From NCBI GenBank assembly GCA_025782395.1, contig JALGZD010000191.1:1-64000 (forward strand): a DNA stretch of 64,000 bases. Reading direction: 5' to 3'. Of this stretch, positions 35,399 through 44,736 are shown piece by piece; position 1 is the first letter of the stretch; each line of letters begins with the position of its first letter. A program made the translations under genes and the position numbers. Under the pieces are notes generated by a model, which saw nothing but the letters and a program-made list of their open reading frames with translations, was not told the DNA's origin and did not search any database. This stretch comes from a bacterium (GTDB lineage: Bacteria; Joyebacterota; Joyebacteria; Joyebacterales; Joyebacteraceae).

Positions 35399-37033
35399 CT
35401 AGTTCTTCCCTTGCATCCGTGTGACAAAGCTACGGATGCCGCTGGAGCTCACCTTCAGCATCTCCCTGAGTTCATTGGGCGCCAAGACGCGCGCCGCGGC
35501 CCAGTAGACGCCTGTTCCCACAACTGCCATCCCTCCCAGTGCCGTTATCTGCCACGTGATCGACCCGCGCAGCCCGATGGTGACGGCAACAGGAGACAGC
35601 AACCGAAGAACCACAGCCATTACCGCGGTCGCGAGGGCAGTTGCAAGGAACGACCGGAAGAGAGCTGGGTAGCGCCCGCTTCGCAGCTGTTTCGGCAGCA
35701 GGAAGAAGAAGAGCACCAGCTTGAAGACATGCGAAACGGAGGTGGAGAGTGCCACTCCCGCGCTCTCGAACATCCGCACGAAAACGAGAACCAGTCCCAC
35801 CTTGACTCCAAGCCGCACGAATCCGGCGATCACGGGCCGCTTCGTGTCCTTCATGGCGATGAAGGCCGAAGTCATGATGCTCGATATGCCGAGCGCCCAT
35901 ATTGTGGGTGTGTAGAGCAGAAGCGCGGACACCGTGAATCTCATCGACTCGTCGTCGAAGGCCCCTCGCTGAAAAATGAGTCGCACAAGAGGCTCGCCCA
36001 GCACTGCCATACCAATGGATGCAGGGAGAAGTATGAAGAACGCAATCCTCATCGCGGCCATCAGCTTGTCCGCAAGTTCGTCGATCCGGCCACGTGCGGC
36101 CATGGTTGAGAAGAACGGGAAGAGCACCGTCGAGAACCCGACGATGAGGATCTCCTTCGGAAGCTCGATGAGGCGGAGCGCATACGACAACCCGGAGATG
36201 CTTCCCTCCGCGAGCATCGACGCGAAGACGCGATCGACGACATCGTCCAGCTTCGCTCCGGCCATACCTATGAAGAGAGGAAGCGCGAGCCGCATGACTC
36301 CGAGGAACATCGGGTGCCTGAAGTCAATGCGGAGTGTGAGCCCCCGGGCTCGGCGCCGAATGGACGGCAGCTGCACGGCGGCGTGCGCGATACTGCCAAG
36401 AAGGATGCCGTAGGCAAGGCCATGGATACCGTGGGTCCTCGTGAGGAAGACGGCGGCCAGAATCATGATGACGTTGTTCAAGGGGCGCCCGAGGCCTGGA
36501 ATAGCGAAGTTCCGGTAGCAGTGGAGGATGTTCGCAAACAGACCAGCCATCGTCGAGAAGAGTACGGACAAGGCCATCACGCGTGTCAGGGATGTTGCGA
36601 GCGCGTGGCTGGACTCACCAAAGCCGGGCGCCACGAGCGACACCATGAGGGGCGCCAGAACCAGAACAACGACGGTGGCTACAAGAATGAGAAGCAGGAA
36701 GTCGGTCATGAAGATGCCTGCGTCGCTCCATGCCCTACGCTCCCCGTCCCGCTCTAATCGCTCCGTGAATAGAGGAACAAAGCCTGAGCGAATCGGTGAA
36801 CGGCACCACGCAATCACCAGCGCCGGGATCGTGAGAGCTACGAGATAGCTGTCCATCTCGGCACTCGTCCCGAAACGTGCCGCGACGACGATATCCTTGA
36901 TGAGAGCGAGAGCCTTGGCCACTATGGAAAGACCGATGACCCACACCGTCGAGATCACGATGCCGGTCGTCTGGGATGCCTCATAGCGGCTTACGGCCTT
37001 CCGCTCTCCTCCTGGTCTCCCACAGTCACTCAT
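35399..37033 (-). CDS. murJ: MurJ/MviN-family lipid II flippase-like protein
   Basis: The 544-residue protein is a MOP-superfamily membrane protein with about 14 hydrophobic segments. The MurJ pattern is visible in ALALIKDIVVAARFGTSAEMDSYLVALTIP, then RSPIRSGFVPLFTE, and GEPLVRLIFQRGAFDD. In the family these proteins flip lipid II across the inner membrane; some relatives move other polyprenyl-linked sugars. The start overlaps the stop of the upstream nucleoside permease (ATGA), and the next nucleoside permease starts 12 bases after the stop, so it is embedded in the transporter operon. I cannot tell whether it is the cell's housekeeping MurJ or a paralog. Confidence 0.85.
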   Translation of the reverse strand: MSDCGRPGGERKAVSRYEASQTTGIVISTVWVIGLSIVAKALALIKDIVVAARFGTSAEMDSYLVALTIPALVIAWCRSPIRSGFVPLFTERLERDGERRAWSDAGIFMTDFLLLILVATVVVLVLAPLMVSLVAPGFGESSHALATSLTRVMALSVLFSTMAGLFANILHCYRNFAIPGLGRPLNNVIMILAAVFLTRTHGIHGLAYGILLGSIAHAAVQLPSIRRRARGLTLRIDFRHPMFLGVMRLALPLFIGMAGAKLDDVVDRVFASMLAEGSISGLSYALRLIELPKEILIVGFSTVLFPFFSTMAARGRIDELADKLMAAMRIAFFILLPASIGMAVLGEPLVRLIFQRGAFDDESMRFTVSALLLYTPTIWALGISSIMTSAFIAMKDTKRPVIAGFVRLGVKVGLVLVFVRMFESAGVALSTSVSHVFKLVLFFFLLPKQLRSGRYPALFRSFLATALATAVMAVVLRLLSPVAVTIGLRGSITWQITALGGMAVVGTGVYWAAARVLAPNELREMLKVSSSGIRSFVTRMQGKN

Positions 37034-38202
37034 GAAGCCTCCGCACTTCCGTCTTGACCGATGGCTGTGGCCTCCGAACGACGTCTCGACGTTGCACCGC
37101 CCTCGCGCCTGCGCCGCACGATCTCGTTTCCGACCACGACGAGAATGATGGTCACAGCCTGAACAACCAGTATGAGCTCCCTCGGCACATCGGTGAAAAG
37201 ATCAACCTCGAGCGCGCCGGTGTTGAGAACCCCGAAGAGGAGTGCGGCAAACAGAACCCCAAAGGGAGAGTTTCTGCCCAGGAGCGCAACGGCGATTCCC
37301 ATGAATCCGATACCGCTCGAGAAGTTGTCGAGAAACCTGTGACGGAACCCCATCACCTCGTTCGTTGCCACAAGCCCTGCGAAGGCCCCGCTCAGGAGCA
37401 TCGCCAGCACGAGCGTGCGGCGCACATTGATGCCGGCGCACTCCGCAGCAGAGGCGTTATGACCGACGGCCCGGATTTCGTATCCGAGTGTGGTCCTGTG
37501 CAGGATGAACCACGCGAGCCAGACCGCAGCCAGAGCTATCAGGAATGAAACATTCAGCGGATTTGCAGCCGGGAGGGGAACGCCCAGCGACTGGAAGAAA
37601 TAGGCAAGCCGCGGCAGTTCTCCCGCAATCGGGATCGTTGCCGTCTGCGGCGTCATCTGTCCGGCCTCTTTGAAGATGTTGATGACAAGGTAGCTTGTAA
37701 GCCCGACCGCGATGAAGTTCATCATGATCGTGTTGATGACTTCGTGGACTCCCAACCGCGCCTTGAGATATCCCGGGATCGCCGCCCACAGGCCTCCGCC
37801 CGCGGCGGAGGCGAGAATGAGCACCGGAATCAGCAACACCCTTGGCGCGCCCGGCAGCTGGAGGGCCACCCACGTGCAAACGAACGAGCCGATGTAGAGC
37901 TGACCCTCGCCTCCGATATTGAAGAGACCGGCCCGAAACGCGAAGGCCACTGCCAGACCGGCGAAGATCAGAGGGGTAGCATTGAAAAGCACAAGCCCGA
38001 CACTATCGGCATTTGCGAAAGCTCCACGGAAGAGCGTTGAATAGAATCTGAGAGGGCTCTCGCCGATAGCGGCAACCACGAGCCCACCCACGAGGAACGC
38101 CGCCAGCACAGCGACCAGCGGCGCCAGCACATCCACGATTCTCTCTGTCCCGGCGATCCTGCTAACGCGTGTGGCCGTGCCTGATGCCCCTGGCGAGCTC
38201 AT
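37030..38202 (-). CDS. Nucleoside ABC transporter permease (NupP/BmpC-like)
   Basis: ATG 38202 overlaps the ATPase stop in an ATGA, which is stronger support than the distal in-frame start at 38262. The 390-residue protein has the family signature FNATPLIFAGLAVAFAFRAGLFNIGGEGQ and VINTIMMNFIAVGLTSYLV, with about nine membrane segments, and an N-terminal extension of about 30 polar residues. It forms the channel of the nucleoside importer with the NupQ-like permease. Its stop overlaps the murJ start. Confidence 0.94.
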   Translation of the reverse strand: MSSPGASGTATRVSRIAGTERIVDVLAPLVAVLAAFLVGGLVVAAIGESPLRFYSTLFRGAFANADSVGLVLFNATPLIFAGLAVAFAFRAGLFNIGGEGQLYIGSFVCTWVALQLPGAPRVLLIPVLILASAAGGGLWAAIPGYLKARLGVHEVINTIMMNFIAVGLTSYLVINIFKEAGQMTPQTATIPIAGELPRLAYFFQSLGVPLPAANPLNVSFLIALAAVWLAWFILHRTTLGYEIRAVGHNASAAECAGINVRRTLVLAMLLSGAFAGLVATNEVMGFRHRFLDNFSSGIGFMGIAVALLGRNSPFGVLFAALLFGVLNTGALEVDLFTDVPRELILVVQAVTIILVVVGNEIVRRRREGGATSRRRSEATAIGQDGSAEAS

Positions 38203-39752
38203 GCTGCCCCTTCCGCCGTGGCCTGCCCTCTGGAATCGTTCGCTGCCCCGGTCATGTAGCAACCCAGATCTTCCTCTGTCACCGTCCCGCCCTCGAACTC
38301 CGCAACTATCCGTCCCCCGTACATGACCGCTATCCGATCCGAGAGCGTCATTATCTCAGACAGCTCCGCCGACACAAGCAGCACCGCGGCCCCGGCGTCC
38401 CGCATCTTGAGGATGCTCGTGTGGACGAATTCGATTGCTCCGATATCGACTCCACGCGTCGGCTGAGACGCCACCAGGAGCGCCGGATCACTGTCGAACT
38501 CCCGGGCCACTATGAGCTTCTGCTGGTTGCCTCCAGAGAGATGGGAAGCGCGGACTGATGGATCTGCGGGCCTGAGATCGTGTTCGGCTATGAGTTCACG
38601 CGCATGTTCTTCTATCTTGACGACATCTATGAGGCCGTGATGACAGTACTCGGCATGGTGCTGGTTTCCCAGCACGAGGTTCTCGGCCACCGTGAATTCC
38701 GGCACGAGTCCCCGCGCCAGTCTGTCCTCCGGGACGTGCGCCACACCCATGTCGCGGATGACCCGTGGTCTCCGATTCGTGATGTCTGTCCCGCTCAACA
38801 TTACGTTCCCCGATGATGCTGCGTGAAGCCCCGTGATGACATCAACGAGTTCAGTCTGCCCGTTCCCCTGAACGCCGGCTATTCCCAGGATCTCGCCCGA
38901 TCGAATCTCCAGGTTTACTTGGTCGAGGACATGCGCCCCTTTTCTGCCGACGGCCGACAGCTTGCTGACCGCAAGGACCGGTTCACCTTGGGTTGCCTCT
39001 CCACGCTCGACCCTCAGGAGGACATCCCGGCCGACCATCATCCTGGCCAGCTCCCCGGGAGTCGTCTCTGAGGCCGATACCACGCCGGTTACGCGCCCGT
39101 CCCGCATCACAGTGACGCGGTCGGCGAGTTCTATGACCTCGTTCAGTTTGTGTGTGATGAAGATGATCGTGCGACCGCTCTGACGGAGTGACCTGAGAAC
39201 AAGAAAGAGCTCAGCGACCTCCTGTGGCGTCAGGACCCCGGTCGGTTCGTCGAGGATCAGGATGTCAGCGCCCCGATAGAGCACCTTCACTATCTCAGCG
39301 CGCTGCTCCAGCCCCACGGAGAGGTTCTCGATTCTCTCATCCGGATCCAGTGCGAGACCGTATTCGGATGACAGACGCTCGACTCTCTCCCTGGCCGCCT
39401 GGCCATCGACCAGGAGACCAGCGCGGACCGGTTCGATTCCCAGAACAACGTTCTCGGCCACCGTGAACGGGTCTATCAGCATGAAATGCTGGTGGACCAT
39501 GCCGAGTCCGAGCTTGATCGAGTCGCTTGGAGCGTGCCCAATGAGTGAAGTACCGTTGAGTCGAATGGAACCCTCATCGGGCCGGACCATGCCGTAGAGG
39601 ATCTTCATGAGCGTCGACTTGCCGGCTCCGTTCTCACCGATGATGGCGTGGATCTCACCCCGGCGAACGTCAAGGTCGACGCAGTCGCACGCGACCACAC
39701 GCGGGTAGCGCTTGGTTACGCCTCGCATCTCGACGGCGTTCTGCTCGGGCAT
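38199..39752 (-). CDS. Nucleoside ABC transporter ATPase, two-domain (NupO-like)
   Basis: The 517-residue protein carries two ABC domains. The first has Walker [10 protein letters not shown] at 39-47, signature [11 protein letters not shown] and Walker [11 protein letters not shown]. The second has a degenerate Walker A ([10 protein letters not shown]), signature LSGGNQQKL and [13 protein letters not shown]. This asymmetry is normal for the nucleoside/sugar (RbsA-like) class. It drives import with the two BPD_transp_2 permeases and the BmpA lipoprotein. ATG 39752 follows AGGGGG. The stop overlaps the downstream permease start. Confidence 0.96.
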   Translation of the reverse strand: MPEQNAVEMRGVTKRYPRVVACDCVDLDVRRGEIHAIIGENGAGKSTLMKILYGMVRPDEGSIRLNGTSLIGHAPSDSIKLGLGMVHQHFMLIDPFTVAENVVLGIEPVRAGLLVDGQAARERVERLSSEYGLALDPDERIENLSVGLEQRAEIVKVLYRGADILILDEPTGVLTPQEVAELFLVLRSLRQSGRTIIFITHKLNEVIELADRVTVMRDGRVTGVVSASETTPGELARMMVGRDVLLRVERGEATQGEPVLAVSKLSAVGRKGAHVLDQVNLEIRSGEILGIAGVQGNGQTELVDVITGLHAASSGNVMLSGTDITNRRPRVIRDMGVAHVPEDRLARGLVPEFTVAENLVLGNQHHAEYCHHGLIDVVKIEEHARELIAEHDLRPADPSVRASHLSGGNQQKLIVAREFDSDPALLVASQPTRGVDIGAIEFVHTSILKMRDAGAAVLLVSAELSEIMTLSDRIAVMYGGRIVAEFEGGTVTEEDLGCYMTGAANDSRGQATAEGAA

Positions 39753-39825
39753 GGAGCGTCGCCCCCTTGTACTGCGAACGATCAGAGTGTGCCGGAGACC
39801 CCTGCAGCTATTACTGCGGAACCGG

Positions 39826-40839
39826 CTACTCCCGCGGGACGTCGATCTCCCCAGCGATGATCTTCATCCTCGCGGCCTCGACCATCTCAACCATATCTTC
39901 GGATATGAGCCCGGCATTGTAATCGTCCATGGCGTAGCCGACGCCGTCCTCGGCGAGTCCCAACTCCTCAACCCCCCCCTCGAACCTGTTCTCGAGCGCC
40001 TCGAGAACGACCGCGTATACGGCATTGTCCACGCGCTTGACCATGCTCGTAAGTACGTAGCCGGGCGCCATATAGTTCTGATTCGAGTCGACGCCGATCG
40101 CGAAGTTCCCGGTCTCCCTCGCCGCCTCTATGACACCGATACCCGTGTTGCCGGAAGCGTGGTAGATGACGTCCACACCACGACCGTACTGGAGCATCGC
40201 CAGTTCTTTACCCTTCGCGGGATCGGCAAACGCCTGTGGAGTCGATCCTGCGTACCCAACGGTGACAGACACGGCCGGGTTGGCGTACCTGGCTCCTGCA
40301 ATGTAGCCCGCCTCAAACCGGTGGATGAGTGGCACGTCCATGCCACCGATGAAGCCGACACGGCCTGTCTTGCTCTTGAGACCCGCGACAACACCGACCA
40401 GGAATGACCCTTCCTCTTCCCGGAAGACGAGACCGACGAGGTTGTCCGGCAGCTGCTCATTCGGTCTCGTGTCGAAGTCGACACATGCAAACCGGACATC
40501 CGGATAGTCGGCCGCCACACTCCTTATCGAATCGCTGAAGAGGAACCCGACACCGATGATGACGTCGAAACCGGCCTGCGCGAGCTTCCTCAGTCCGGTC
40601 TCCCTGTCGGCGTCCTGCCCGGGCTCGAACTCCCTGTGCTCGATCTCAAAATCGTCGGCCACTCTCAGAAGACCCCGGTAGGCGGAATCATTGAAAGACT
40701 TGTCCCCTTTGCCGCCGACGTCGAAGACCATTCCGACCTTAAAAACGTCTGCGTCCTGCGACGGAGTGCTCTGCCGGCATCCCGTCACGACGAGAGACAG
40801 TAGAACGAGCGGAAGAACAAGAAACGTGAGCTTCCTCAT
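39826..40839 (-). CDS. bmpA: BMP-family nucleoside-binding lipoprotein
   Basis: The 337-residue lipoprotein (lipobox VVTGC, Cys 21) matches the basic membrane protein family: VGMVFDVGGKGDKSFNDSAYRGL, IIGVGFLFSDSI, NLVGLVFREEEGSFLVGVVAG, VGFIGGMDVPLIHRFEAGY, and VDVIYHASGNTGIGVIEAA. Family members bind purine nucleosides in the periplasm for the NupOPQ importer, whose genes follow at once. Its ATG overlaps the stop of a 42-codon frame (ATGA), so the two are coupled. Confidence 0.95.
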   Translation of the reverse strand: MRKLTFLVLPLVLLSLVVTGCRQSTPSQDADVFKVGMVFDVGGKGDKSFNDSAYRGLLRVADDFEIEHREFEPGQDADRETGLRKLAQAGFDVIIGVGFLFSDSIRSVAADYPDVRFACVDFDTRPNEQLPDNLVGLVFREEEGSFLVGVVAGLKSKTGRVGFIGGMDVPLIHRFEAGYIAGARYANPAVSVTVGYAGSTPQAFADPAKGKELAMLQYGRGVDVIYHASGNTGIGVIEAARETGNFAIGVDSNQNYMAPGYVLTSMVKRVDNAVYAVVLEALENRFEGGVEELGLAEDGVGYAMDDYNAGLISEDMVEMVEAARMKIIAGEIDVPRE

Positions 40840-40964
40840 GGCGTGCTCCTTCCTGTAACCGGCGCCCCCTCAACGTAGAACGGCAACAGGGGGCCGATGA
40901 ATCCGACCCCCATGGTAGAAGCGGAGATTGCGATGAAGAGAGCTATGTAGACCTGTCGCTTCAT
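40836..40964 (-). CDS. 42-residue membrane peptide resembling the first helix of an MFS transporter
   Basis: This short frame starts at ATG 40964 with AGGGG four bases upstream and ends in a TGA overlapping the bmpA start. The product begins MKRQVYIALFIAISAST and continues with MGVGFIGPLLPFYV, the typical first membrane helix of a major-facilitator transporter, then a short polar tail. No further MFS sequence follows. It is either a remnant of a lost transporter gene whose translation start has been kept, or a real small membrane protein or leader peptide coupled to bmpA. A good ribosome-binding site and the exact overlap argue that it is translated. Confidence 0.6.
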   Translation of the reverse strand: MKRQVYIALFIAISASTMGVGFIGPLLPFYVEGAPVTGRSTP

Positions 40965-41012
40965 GAGCCCCTCTGACGGTCGAACGGGCTGCCGGTGGTG
41001 ACAACTCACGGG

Positions 41013-42725
41013 TCAGACGAACAGGTCGGTGAACTGGAAGCTCCCGACGTCGAAAAGCCCCTTGTCCGTCAGCTTGAGCTCAGGGATGACCGGCAGAGCC
41101 AGGAACGACATGGCCATGAACGGATCGGCGACCTTGGAGCCGATTTTGTTCGCCGCCCGGACAACTTTCTCAAGCCCCTTCACTACGTTCTCGAGTGTCT
41201 CTTCCGACATGAGTCCTGCAATGGGAAGCGGCAGGCCGGCCAACAGCTCTCCGTCACACACGACGGACAGGCCGCCGCGCATCTTCGAGATCTCGACAAC
41301 AGCCGCCATCATGTCCTTGCTGCTCGTTCCGACGACGACGATGTTGTGCGAGTCGTGCGCGACGGAACTCGCAATGGCGCCCCTCTTCAGACCGAACCCC
41401 TTAACCAGACACAGCCCGATGTTGTCGCTGGCGTGGTGCCGCTCGACGACTGCCATCTTAAGGATGTCTCTCTTCGTGTCTGCGACTACGAGACCATCCT
41501 TCGCCTTCACCTTCTCGATCGTTCCACGTGTGGCGATCTGGTCGGGGACAAGATTGATGACGCGCGCCTTCGTGCCCTTCGCGGAGATGTCGAAATCCTC
41601 CGGCGCCAACCACTTGATGTTGATCGAGCTCCGAAGCTGCGGAAGAGGCACTCTCGGAGGAGGCGCTATCATCTTGCCGTTCTCCGCCACCAACTTGCCG
41701 TTCTTGAAGACCATCTTGATGTTGAGTCGCTTGAGGCCGTCGACGACAACAAGGTCCGCCCTGTACCCGGGAGCGATTGCTCCAAGGTCTTTCAGACCGA
41801 AGTACTGGGCCGTGTTGATGGTGGCCATCCTGATGGCCGTGAGGGGATCGATACCTTCCTTCACGGCCATCTTGACCATGTGATCCATGTGGCCCTTCTC
41901 GAGCAGATCCTTCGGATGTCTGTCGTCGGTAACAAAGAAACAACGAGAGTTGTTCTCACACGTCACGGCCGGGAGGAGGTCCTTGAGGTTCTTCGTTACA
42001 GATCCTTCCCGGATCATGGCGTACATCCCGAGTCTGAGCTTCTCCGTCATCTCCTTGACGGTCGTGCTCTCGTGGTCGGAGGCGACTCCCGTCGCGATGT
42101 AGGCATTGAGATCCTTGCCGGAGAGACCCGGAGCGTGCCCGTCGATCCGCTTGCGGTCGTGGGTCATTGTTATCTTGTCCAGAAGTCCCTCATCCTCCCT
42201 CAAAACGCCGGGGAAGTTCATCACTTCACCGAGTCCCAAGACCCACTTCTCCCTGAGGAGCGGGTAGAGATCGAATCCGCGCAGAACGGCTCCGCTGGTC
42301 TCGAACTCCGTGGCCGGGACGCAGGACGGGAGCATCATGAAGATGTTCACGGGACTGTATTTGCTGGAGTTCAGCATGTAGTAGATGCCCTCAATCCCGT
42401 GGACGTTGGCTATCTCGTGGGGATCTGCAACGACCGACGTGGTACCCCGCGGCACGACGGACCGCGCGAATTCCTGCACTGTGACCATCGTGCTCTCGAT
42501 GTGCATGTGCCCATCTATAAGCCCGGGCAGCACGAACGCCTTCTTGAGATCGATTTCCTTCTTGCCCTCGTACTCACCGATCCCGACGATGCGCTCGCCC
42601 CAGATGGCGATGTCGCCGGCATAGACTTCCGACGAGAACACGTTGACGATCCTCGCGTTCTTGAGAACGAGATCCGCCGGCATCTTGCCGCGCGCTACCC
42701 TGATGATCTTCGCTAGATCCTTCAT
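41013..42725 (-). CDS. ade: Adenine deaminase
   Basis: This enzyme hydrolyses adenine to hypoxanthine and ammonia. The 570-residue product has the family's features: the metal site GHMHIESTM (His 73 and 75), SVVADPHEIANVHGIEG, PSCVPATEFETSGA, LGLGEVMNFPGVL, DGHAPGLSGKDLNAY and SDHESTTVKE. The C-terminal adenine-deaminase domain contains GAIASSVAHDSHNIVVVG and LPIAGLMS. The length is normal for the family. It lies 48 bases upstream of the small MFS-like frame and 45 downstream of arcC. It feeds hypoxanthine to the hydroxylase encoded in the same cluster. Confidence 0.97.
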   Translation of the reverse strand: MKDLAKIIRVARGKMPADLVLKNARIVNVFSSEVYAGDIAIWGERIVGIGEYEGKKEIDLKKAFVLPGLIDGHMHIESTMVTVQEFARSVVPRGTTSVVADPHEIANVHGIEGIYYMLNSSKYSPVNIFMMLPSCVPATEFETSGAVLRGFDLYPLLREKWVLGLGEVMNFPGVLREDEGLLDKITMTHDRKRIDGHAPGLSGKDLNAYIATGVASDHESTTVKEMTEKLRLGMYAMIREGSVTKNLKDLLPAVTCENNSRCFFVTDDRHPKDLLEKGHMDHMVKMAVKEGIDPLTAIRMATINTAQYFGLKDLGAIAPGYRADLVVVDGLKRLNIKMVFKNGKLVAENGKMIAPPPRVPLPQLRSSINIKWLAPEDFDISAKGTKARVINLVPDQIATRGTIEKVKAKDGLVVADTKRDILKMAVVERHHASDNIGLCLVKGFGLKRGAIASSVAHDSHNIVVVGTSSKDMMAAVVEISKMRGGLSVVCDGELLAGLPLPIAGLMSEETLENVVKGLEKVVRAANKIGSKVADPFMAMSFLALPVIPELKLTDKGLFDVGSFQFTDLFV

Positions 42726-42770
42726 GCGTCACCCCGACGTGTTGGCCCGTTCCCTCCGTGCGCCCTCGAT

Positions 42771-43709
42771 CTACGCCACTATGCGTGTGCCGGTCTTCTT
42801 TTCGAGCGCGCTCTCGATGGACTCCGGGTTGGTGATTATGACCTCTTTCCCTCCCCCTTCGATGAAGGCGATACCGGCTCTTACCTTCGGCCCCATGCTG
42901 CCGGCCGGGAAGTGACCTTCATCGAGGTACTTCTTCGCTTCAGCAACGGTCATCATTTTCAGCGGGATCTCTTCCGTCGTACCGAAGTTGAGTACGACCC
43001 GCTCGACGTCGGTTGAGACAACAAGAAGCTCCGCACCGATGTCGTTCGCCAGAAGCCGAGAAGCGTGATCCTTGTCGATGACGGCTTCGACACCGCTGAG
43101 GCCGGTCTTACCCTCGACGACCGGAATCCCCCCACCCCCCACGGCGATGACAACGGACCCGGCCTTGAGCAGTGCCTTGATCGAGCGCGCCTCTACGACG
43201 CGCTGAGGAATCGGCGATGCCACAACTCGTCGCCATCCACGGTTCGCGTCCTCCACGATATCCCACCCGTCATCATCCCTGCGCCTCTCAGCTTCCTCCA
43301 GGGTGTAGAACGGTCCGATCGGTTTGGACGGATTCTGAAATGCGGGATCGTTCCAGTCGACCACCACCTGTGTCACGACTGAGACGACCTCCTTGTCGAT
43401 TCCCCTCTTGCCAAGCTCCGTGCCGAGGACCTGCTGGAGCATGTATCCCATGGAGCCCTGTGAGTCCGCGCCGCAAGTATCCAGAGGGAGATTCGGGAGG
43501 ACCGATGAAGCCATTTCAGCTCTCAGGAGGATGTTCCCCACCTGAGGGCCGTTGCCGTGGGTAATGACAACGTCCCACCCCTTCTCTATCATGCCGGCGA
43601 TGTGACGACTCGTCTCCGTAGCGTTCTCGAACTGCTCCGGAATCGTGCCGCGCTGACCGGCTTTTGTAATGGAGTTGCCACCGATGGCGACAACCGCGAG
43701 TCTGCTCAT
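42771..43709 (-). CDS. arcC: Carbamate kinase
   Basis: Carbamate kinase makes ATP from carbamoyl phosphate and ADP. The 312-residue protein shows VVAIGGNSI near the start, WDVVITHGNGPQVGNILLR, QGSMGYMLQQVLG, and VVASPIPQRVVEA, with the AVGGGGIPVV loop. In the urate-type clusters the equivalent gene (yqeA) captures carbamoyl phosphate from the YgeW reaction. That context fits here, with two carbamoyltransferase genes directly upstream (9 and 10 bases apart). ATG 43709 follows AGGAGG. Confidence 0.96.
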   Translation of the reverse strand: MSRLAVVAIGGNSITKAGQRGTIPEQFENATETSRHIAGMIEKGWDVVITHGNGPQVGNILLRAEMASSVLPNLPLDTCGADSQGSMGYMLQQVLGTELGKRGIDKEVVSVVTQVVVDWNDPAFQNPSKPIGPFYTLEEAERRRDDDGWDIVEDANRGWRRVVASPIPQRVVEARSIKALLKAGSVVIAVGGGGIPVVEGKTGLSGVEAVIDKDHASRLLANDIGAELLVVSTDVERVVLNFGTTEEIPLKMMTVAEAKKYLDEGHFPAGSMGPKVRAGIAFIEGGGKEVIITNPESIESALEKKTGTRIVA

Positions 43710-43718
43710 GTACTCCTC

Positions 43719-44723
43719 CTACCCCATCGTCAAAGCCATGATGGCCTTCTGGACGTGCAATCTGTTCTCGGCCACGTCGTAGATGATCGAACGCTCTGCA
43801 TCACAGACAGCGTCGTCCGCCTCGTTTCCGCGGTCGATCGGCATCGGATGAATGTACACGGCGTTGTTCGTCCGAACCATACGTTCGGTGGTCGCACACC
43901 AGTCCTTGTGCTTCGCAGAAAGTTCCTGCTCGCCCTCGGGGCCAAGCTCGTAGCGCTTCGGGTGCATCCAGTGGCGCGAGTAGACAACATCGGCGCCGTC
44001 GTACGCCGCGTCCTGATCGTGCGTGATCTCGAACGTCGTACCGGCGGCCTCGCAGTTGGCTCTTGTCATTTGGATGACCTCGGGATCGATCTCGAAACCC
44101 TCCGGGTGCGCCATCCGCACGTTCATTCCGAGCCGCGAATTGATGACGATGCTCTCCTGCACAGAACTCCACGACCTGACCATCGGCGAGTAGCCCCAGA
44201 TCTGAAGCAGTGTCTTCCCTCTGGTGTCTCCGATGCTCTCCCGCATCCCCATGACGTCCGCCAGCCCTTGGCATGGGTGGAACTTGTCGTGCGCCATGCT
44301 GATGATGGGTACGGTCGCGACGTCGGCGAAGTCCCGAAGGAACTTGTCGCCGTCGCCGTACTTCTCGACCGAATCCTCGAGAATCCGAATGCCTATGCCG
44401 ACGCCGTAGCGACTCATCACGCCGGCCGTGTCCTTCATGACCTCACCTCTTTGCGCCTTGCTCTTGAGTCTGAGATTCTTCGTCTCGAGGAACTGAGCAT
44501 GTCCGCCGAGCTCCGTCGCCGCCGCCTCAAACGACTGGCGCGTCCTCAGCGACGAGTTGTAGAACATGAGCATGAACGTCTTGTGCCGGAGGATTGCGGC
44601 GTGCTCTTCACTGTATCGATCGGCCTTCATCTTCGCGCCGAGTTCCAGCGTGGCCTCCAGCTCCTCAACGCTCCAGTCCTGCGTACATATGAGATCGCGT
44701 CCCTTGAGATTCACTGCCATCAT
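43719..44723 (-). CDS. Aspartate/ornithine carbamoyltransferase-family protein, YgeW-like (copy 2)
   Basis: The protein of about 334 residues has the carbamoyl-phosphate loop SSLRTR, HPCQGLAD (the HPxQ site) and the C-terminal AENRLHVQKAIMALTM shared with the gene upstream. In the OTC family the loop is STRTR and the second-substrate loop HCLPxxR; here the latter reads HPMPIDRGNEA, like the YgeW subfamily of unassigned carbamoyltransferases. These work in the phosphorolytic direction on ureido compounds in purine breakdown. Two adjacent ATGs (44723, 44720) follow GAGGG; a TTG one codon earlier is less likely. It has diverged from copy 1 in the substrate loops. Confidence 0.88.
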   Translation of the reverse strand: MMAVNLKGRDLICTQDWSVEELEATLELGAKMKADRYSEEHAAILRHKTFMLMFYNSSLRTRQSFEAAATELGGHAQFLETKNLRLKSKAQRGEVMKDTAGVMSRYGVGIGIRILEDSVEKYGDGDKFLRDFADVATVPIISMAHDKFHPCQGLADVMGMRESIGDTRGKTLLQIWGYSPMVRSWSSVQESIVINSRLGMNVRMAHPEGFEIDPEVIQMTRANCEAAGTTFEITHDQDAAYDGADVVYSRHWMHPKRYELGPEGEQELSAKHKDWCATTERMVRTNNAVYIHPMPIDRGNEADDAVCDAERSIIYDVAENRLHVQKAIMALTMG

Positions 44724-44736
44724 CAAATCCCTCTGT

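Noticed and set aside
40995-42716. A plus-strand frame of about 570 codons opposite adenine deaminase.
   Set aside because: The minus strand encodes a clear adenine deaminase over the same bases; the plus frame has no known motif.
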